Assembly (NCBI GenBank): GCA_934552695.1
Contig: CAKTER010000072.1
Location: 1-7,420 of the forward strand
Source of the DNA: an uncultured Eubacteriales bacterium
Lineage (GTDB): Bacteria; Bacillota; Clostridia; Lachnospirales; Anaerotignaceae
Direction of reading: 5' to 3'
DNA: 7,420 bases
The translations under genes and the position numbers were made by a program. The notes beneath the pieces are model-generated. The model searched no databases. It was not told the DNA's origin and saw nothing but the letters and a program-made list of their open reading frames with translations. This document shows positions 5,258 to 7,420 of this stretch, one piece after another. Numbering within the stretch: the stretch's first letter is position 1; each line of letters begins with the position of its first letter.

Positions 5258-5317
5258 AAATAATTAAAATTTCAAGCCCCGGTGAGGGGAAAGCAGGGGA
5301 AATAAGGAGTGAGGACA

Positions 5318-6937
5318 ATGAAAATGAGTGGCGCAGACGCCATGGTGAAATGTCTGGAATTGGAGGGCGTCGAGACTTTGTTCGGGTATCCGGGCGTAGC
5401 CATCGCTCCTTTCTTTAACAGCTTATACGATTCGAAGATTCGCACGGTGCTGGTGCGGGCAGAGCAAAACGCCGGTCATGCGGCCAGCGGCTATGCCCGG
5501 ATGACGGGGCGGCCCGGGGTGTGCGTAGCCACCAGCGGCCCGGGGGCTACCAACCTGGTGACGGCGCTGGCCACGGCCTATGCCGACAGCATCCCCCTGG
5601 TGGCCATTACCGGCCAGGTCAAAACCGAGCTGTTGGGCCGGGACGTGTTCCAGGAAGTGGATATTACGGGGGCTTGTGCGCCCTTTATTAAGCATTCCTA
5701 TTTGGTGAAGGACGTAAAGGACATCCCCCGGGTGTTTAAAGAGGCCTTTTACATTGCCGGAACGGGGCGGCAGGGCCCGGTGCTGATTGATATGCCCATC
5801 GATATCCAAAACAGCACCCTAAGCTTCGAATACCCCAAGGAGGTTTCCATCCGCAGCTACAAGCCCACAGTAAAGGGCCATAATATGCAGGTGAAAAAGG
5901 TGGCCAAGGCCTTAAAGGAGGCCAAGCGCCCGGTCATTTGCTCCGGCGGCGGGGTGCTGCTGGCCCATGCCGAGGCGGAAATCCGGGAGCTGTGCGAAAA
6001 GCAGGGCATTCCCGTTATCAACACCATGATGGGGATTGGCTCCATGCCCTCCGACCATCCCCTGTACTTTGGGATGCTGGGGAACAACGGCAAGCCCTAC
6101 GCCAACCGGGCGGTGTACGAAAGCGACCTGCTGGTGATTGTGGGGGCCCGGGTAGCCGACCGGGCGGTGAGCCAGGCCCACGCCATCGAGAAAAACACCA
6201 CGGTCATCCACATTGACGTGGACCCGGCGGAAATTGGGAAAAACTTGGGCACCACCATCCCCTTGGTGGGGGACGCCAAGCAGGTGCTGCGGCAGATTAT
6301 CGACGAGTGCCAGCCCACCGGCCACCCGGAATGGGTGGAGACCCTCAACGGCTGGAAGCGGGACTATGTGCCGCCGAAGCCCCGCCGGGAGGGCTATGTG
6401 TTTGCCCCTCACTTTGTAAAACGGCTGTGCGAAAAGCTGGCGGACGACGCCGTGTATACCTCCGATGTGGGGCAAAACCAGATGTGGTCGGCGGGGAACT
6501 ATATTGTAAAGGACGGCAAGTTTTTGACCACCGGCGGCATGGGCACCATGAGCTACGCTTTGCCGGCGGCCATGGGCGCCAAGGCCGCCTGCCCTGATAA
6601 GCAGGTGGTGGCGGTGGCCGGGGACGGGGCCTTCCAGATGAGCATGATGGAGTGGGCTACCATCCGGCAATACAACATCCCCGTGAAGCAGGTGGTTATG
6701 CACAACAACTATCTGGGGCTGGTGCGGGAATACCAGCACAACAACTACCATGACCGGTACTCCGGTGTGGATTTGACCGGCAGCCCCGATTTGGAGATGA
6801 TTGCCGCCGCCTATGGCGTGCCCTTTATCCGGGTACATACCGAGGACGAAATGGAAGCGGCGCTGGATAAGTTTTTGAGCATCGAGGGCTCGTGCCTCAT
6901 GGAAATTTTGGTTGACCCCATGGAAACGGTACAGTAA
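5318..6937 (+). CDS. ilvB: Acetolactate synthase (acetohydroxyacid synthase) large catalytic subunit
   Basis: This 539-residue subunit uses thiamine diphosphate, Mg2+ and FAD to condense two pyruvates to 2-acetolactate, or pyruvate and 2-ketobutyrate to acetohydroxybutyrate, the first common step to Val, Leu and Ile. The N-terminal TPP domain has GYPG (23-26), the catalytic Glu49 in RAEQNAGHAASGYAR, ATSGPGATNLV (71-81), QVKTELLGRDVFQEVD (100-115) and KHS (125-127). The middle domain has GARVADR (276-282), where most family members have G-x-R-F-D-D-R. The C-terminal TPP domain has GDGAFQM (435-441), with D436 and N463 spaced 27 apart as metal ligands, then YLGLVREYQ (465-473). ATG at 5318 follows AAGGAG (5304-5309) by eight bases; GTG at 5309 overlaps that site and is rejected. 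ilvN starts 12 bases after the stop, confirming the biosynthetic two-subunit enzyme. It diverges from standard IlvB at Tyr472 (usually Trp), Lys102 (usually Pro) and Val110 (usually Ala). Confidence 0.94.
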   Translation: MKMSGADAMVKCLELEGVETLFGYPGVAIAPFFNSLYDSKIRTVLVRAEQNAGHAASGYARMTGRPGVCVATSGPGATNLVTALATAYADSIPLVAITGQVKTELLGRDVFQEVDITGACAPFIKHSYLVKDVKDIPRVFKEAFYIAGTGRQGPVLIDMPIDIQNSTLSFEYPKEVSIRSYKPTVKGHNMQVKKVAKALKEAKRPVICSGGGVLLAHAEAEIRELCEKQGIPVINTMMGIGSMPSDHPLYFGMLGNNGKPYANRAVYESDLLVIVGARVADRAVSQAHAIEKNTTVIHIDVDPAEIGKNLGTTIPLVGDAKQVLRQIIDECQPTGHPEWVETLNGWKRDYVPPKPRREGYVFAPHFVKRLCEKLADDAVYTSDVGQNQMWSAGNYIVKDGKFLTTGGMGTMSYALPAAMGAKAACPDKQVVAVAGDGAFQMSMMEWATIRQYNIPVKQVVMHNNYLGLVREYQHNNYHDRYSGVDLTGSPDLEMIAAAYGVPFIRVHTEDEMEAALDKFLSIEGSCLMEILVDPMETVQ

Positions 6938-6949
6938 GGAGGGCTTGGG

Positions 6950-7420
6950 ATGAAAAAGATCTATTCGATTTTGGTAGAAAACCGGGCCGGCGTACTGTCC
7001 CGGGTGGCGGGGCTCTTTGCCCGCCGGGGGTATAACATCGAAAGCCTGGTGGTAGGCGAGACCGAGGACCCGTTGGTATCCCGGATGACGGTGGTTTCCA
7101 GCGGGGACAGCCGGATTATTGAGCAGATTGAAAAGCAGCTGAACAAGCTGGTGGATGTGATTAAGGTGCAGGTGCTGGATATGGACAACACCATCCACCG
7201 GGAGCTGCTGCTCATTAAGGTGAACTGCACCACCGGCAACCGGGGGGAGATTGTGGATATTTGCAACATTATGGAGGGCACCATTGTGGATATGAGCCAT
7301 TCCTCCGTGACCCTGCAAATTTGCCGCCGCCCGGAAATGATTGACCTGGCCATTGAAATGCTGACCCACTACGGGATTATTGAAATTGCCAAAACGGGGC
7401 TGGTGGCCCTGCAAAAGGGC
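6950..7420 (+). CDS. ilvN: Acetolactate synthase small regulatory subunit, 3' end cut by the window edge
   Basis: This subunit activates IlvB and confers end-product (valine) inhibition. The frame is open for 157 codons to the window end without a stop. Family members of this type are about 158-165 residues and end near GxVAL-x-RG, so GLVALQKG suggests only a few codons are missing. The N-terminal ACT domain (about 3-75) has ENRAGVLSRVAGLF, RRGYNIESL and TEDPLVSRMTVV. The second domain (about 82-157) has RELLLIKVN, IVDMSHSSVTLQI and YGIIEIAKTG. Asn11, Gly14 and Asn29 match positions that bind valine or its sensors in E. coli IlvH, so valine inhibition is expected. ATG at 6950 has AAGGAGGG (6936-6943) six bases upstream, overlapping the ilvB stop codon, which suggests coupled translation. 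The gene may be named ilvN or ilvH depending on convention. Confidence 0.95.
   Translation, partial: MKKIYSILVENRAGVLSRVAGLFARRGYNIESLVVGETEDPLVSRMTVVSSGDSRIIEQIEKQLNKLVDVIKVQVLDMDNTIHRELLLIKVNCTTGNRGEIVDICNIMEGTIVDMSHSSVTLQICRRPEMIDLAIEMLTHYGIIEIAKTGLVALQKG

Noticed and set aside
5079..5267. A 62-codon open frame between the divergent genes
   Set aside because: It has no clear ribosome site, no recognisable protein character, and covers the ilvB promoter and its -10 element.
5254..5275. Possible CodY box in the AT-rich stretch after the ilvB -10
   Set aside because: It matches only about five or six of the 15 positions of AATTTTCWGAAAATT, which is not better than expected for an AT-rich stretch.
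5309..5311. GTG start for ilvB
   Set aside because: The GTG overlaps the AAGGAG ribosome site that serves the ATG at 5318.
5912..7414. A 500-codon open frame on the minus strand
   Set aside because: It lies antisense to ilvB and ilvN, is rich in His, Pro, Gly and Val as expected of a shadow frame, and has no ribosome site or family motif.

Overview
The window looks like chromosomal DNA from a fairly GC-rich member of the Firmicutes, most likely a Clostridia / Oscillospiraceae-type gut anaerobe. The basis is strong AGGAGG-type ribosome binding sites, GTG starts, sigma-A promoters, an LPGC lipoprotein, a LysM protein, a bacterial acyl-ACP thioesterase, and GC-rich codon use with AAA and TTT runs. 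The genus cannot be fixed from the sequence. I see no insertion sequence, phage gene, CRISPR array, tRNA or rRNA.

Layout: (1) 1-1050 (+), the 3' two-thirds of nicotinate phosphoribosyltransferase (pncB, NAD salvage), followed by a hairpin terminator. (2) 1104-1610 (-), a small lipoprotein with a low-complexity tail. (3) 1696-2391 (+), a multi-pass membrane protein resembling the YhhN/TMEM86 (lysoplasmalogenase) family. It overlaps tail to tail with (4) 2318-3073 (-), an acyl-ACP thioesterase. (5) 3251-3721 (+), a single-pass basic membrane protein of unknown function, then a strong 16-bp terminator hairpin shared with (6) 3802-5043 (-). Gene 6 joins a cytoplasmic degenerate JAMM/MPN-like domain, one membrane helix, a disordered linker and an outside LysM domain. 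(7) 5318-6937 and 6950-7420 (+), ilvB and ilvN, the large and small subunits of acetolactate synthase; ilvN runs off the window edge.

Strand alternates at every junction until ilvBN, so most genes are probably single transcription units. Good sigma-A-type promoters are visible for the thioesterase, the LysM/JAMM protein and ilvBN. Only ilvB-ilvN form an obvious operon; they make acetolactate or acetohydroxybutyrate for valine, leucine and isoleucine. The thioesterase and the YhhN-like protein both suggest lipid chemistry, and the lipoprotein, YhhN-like, single-pass and LysM proteins all belong to the envelope. A common pathway is not shown.

The most unusual items are the JAMM-like/LysM transmembrane protein, whose metal site has lost its second histidine, and the IlvB subunit, which carries Tyr in place of the substrate-selecting Trp and differs at other herbicide-contact positions. 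Two divergent intergenic regions also carry possible operator repeats.
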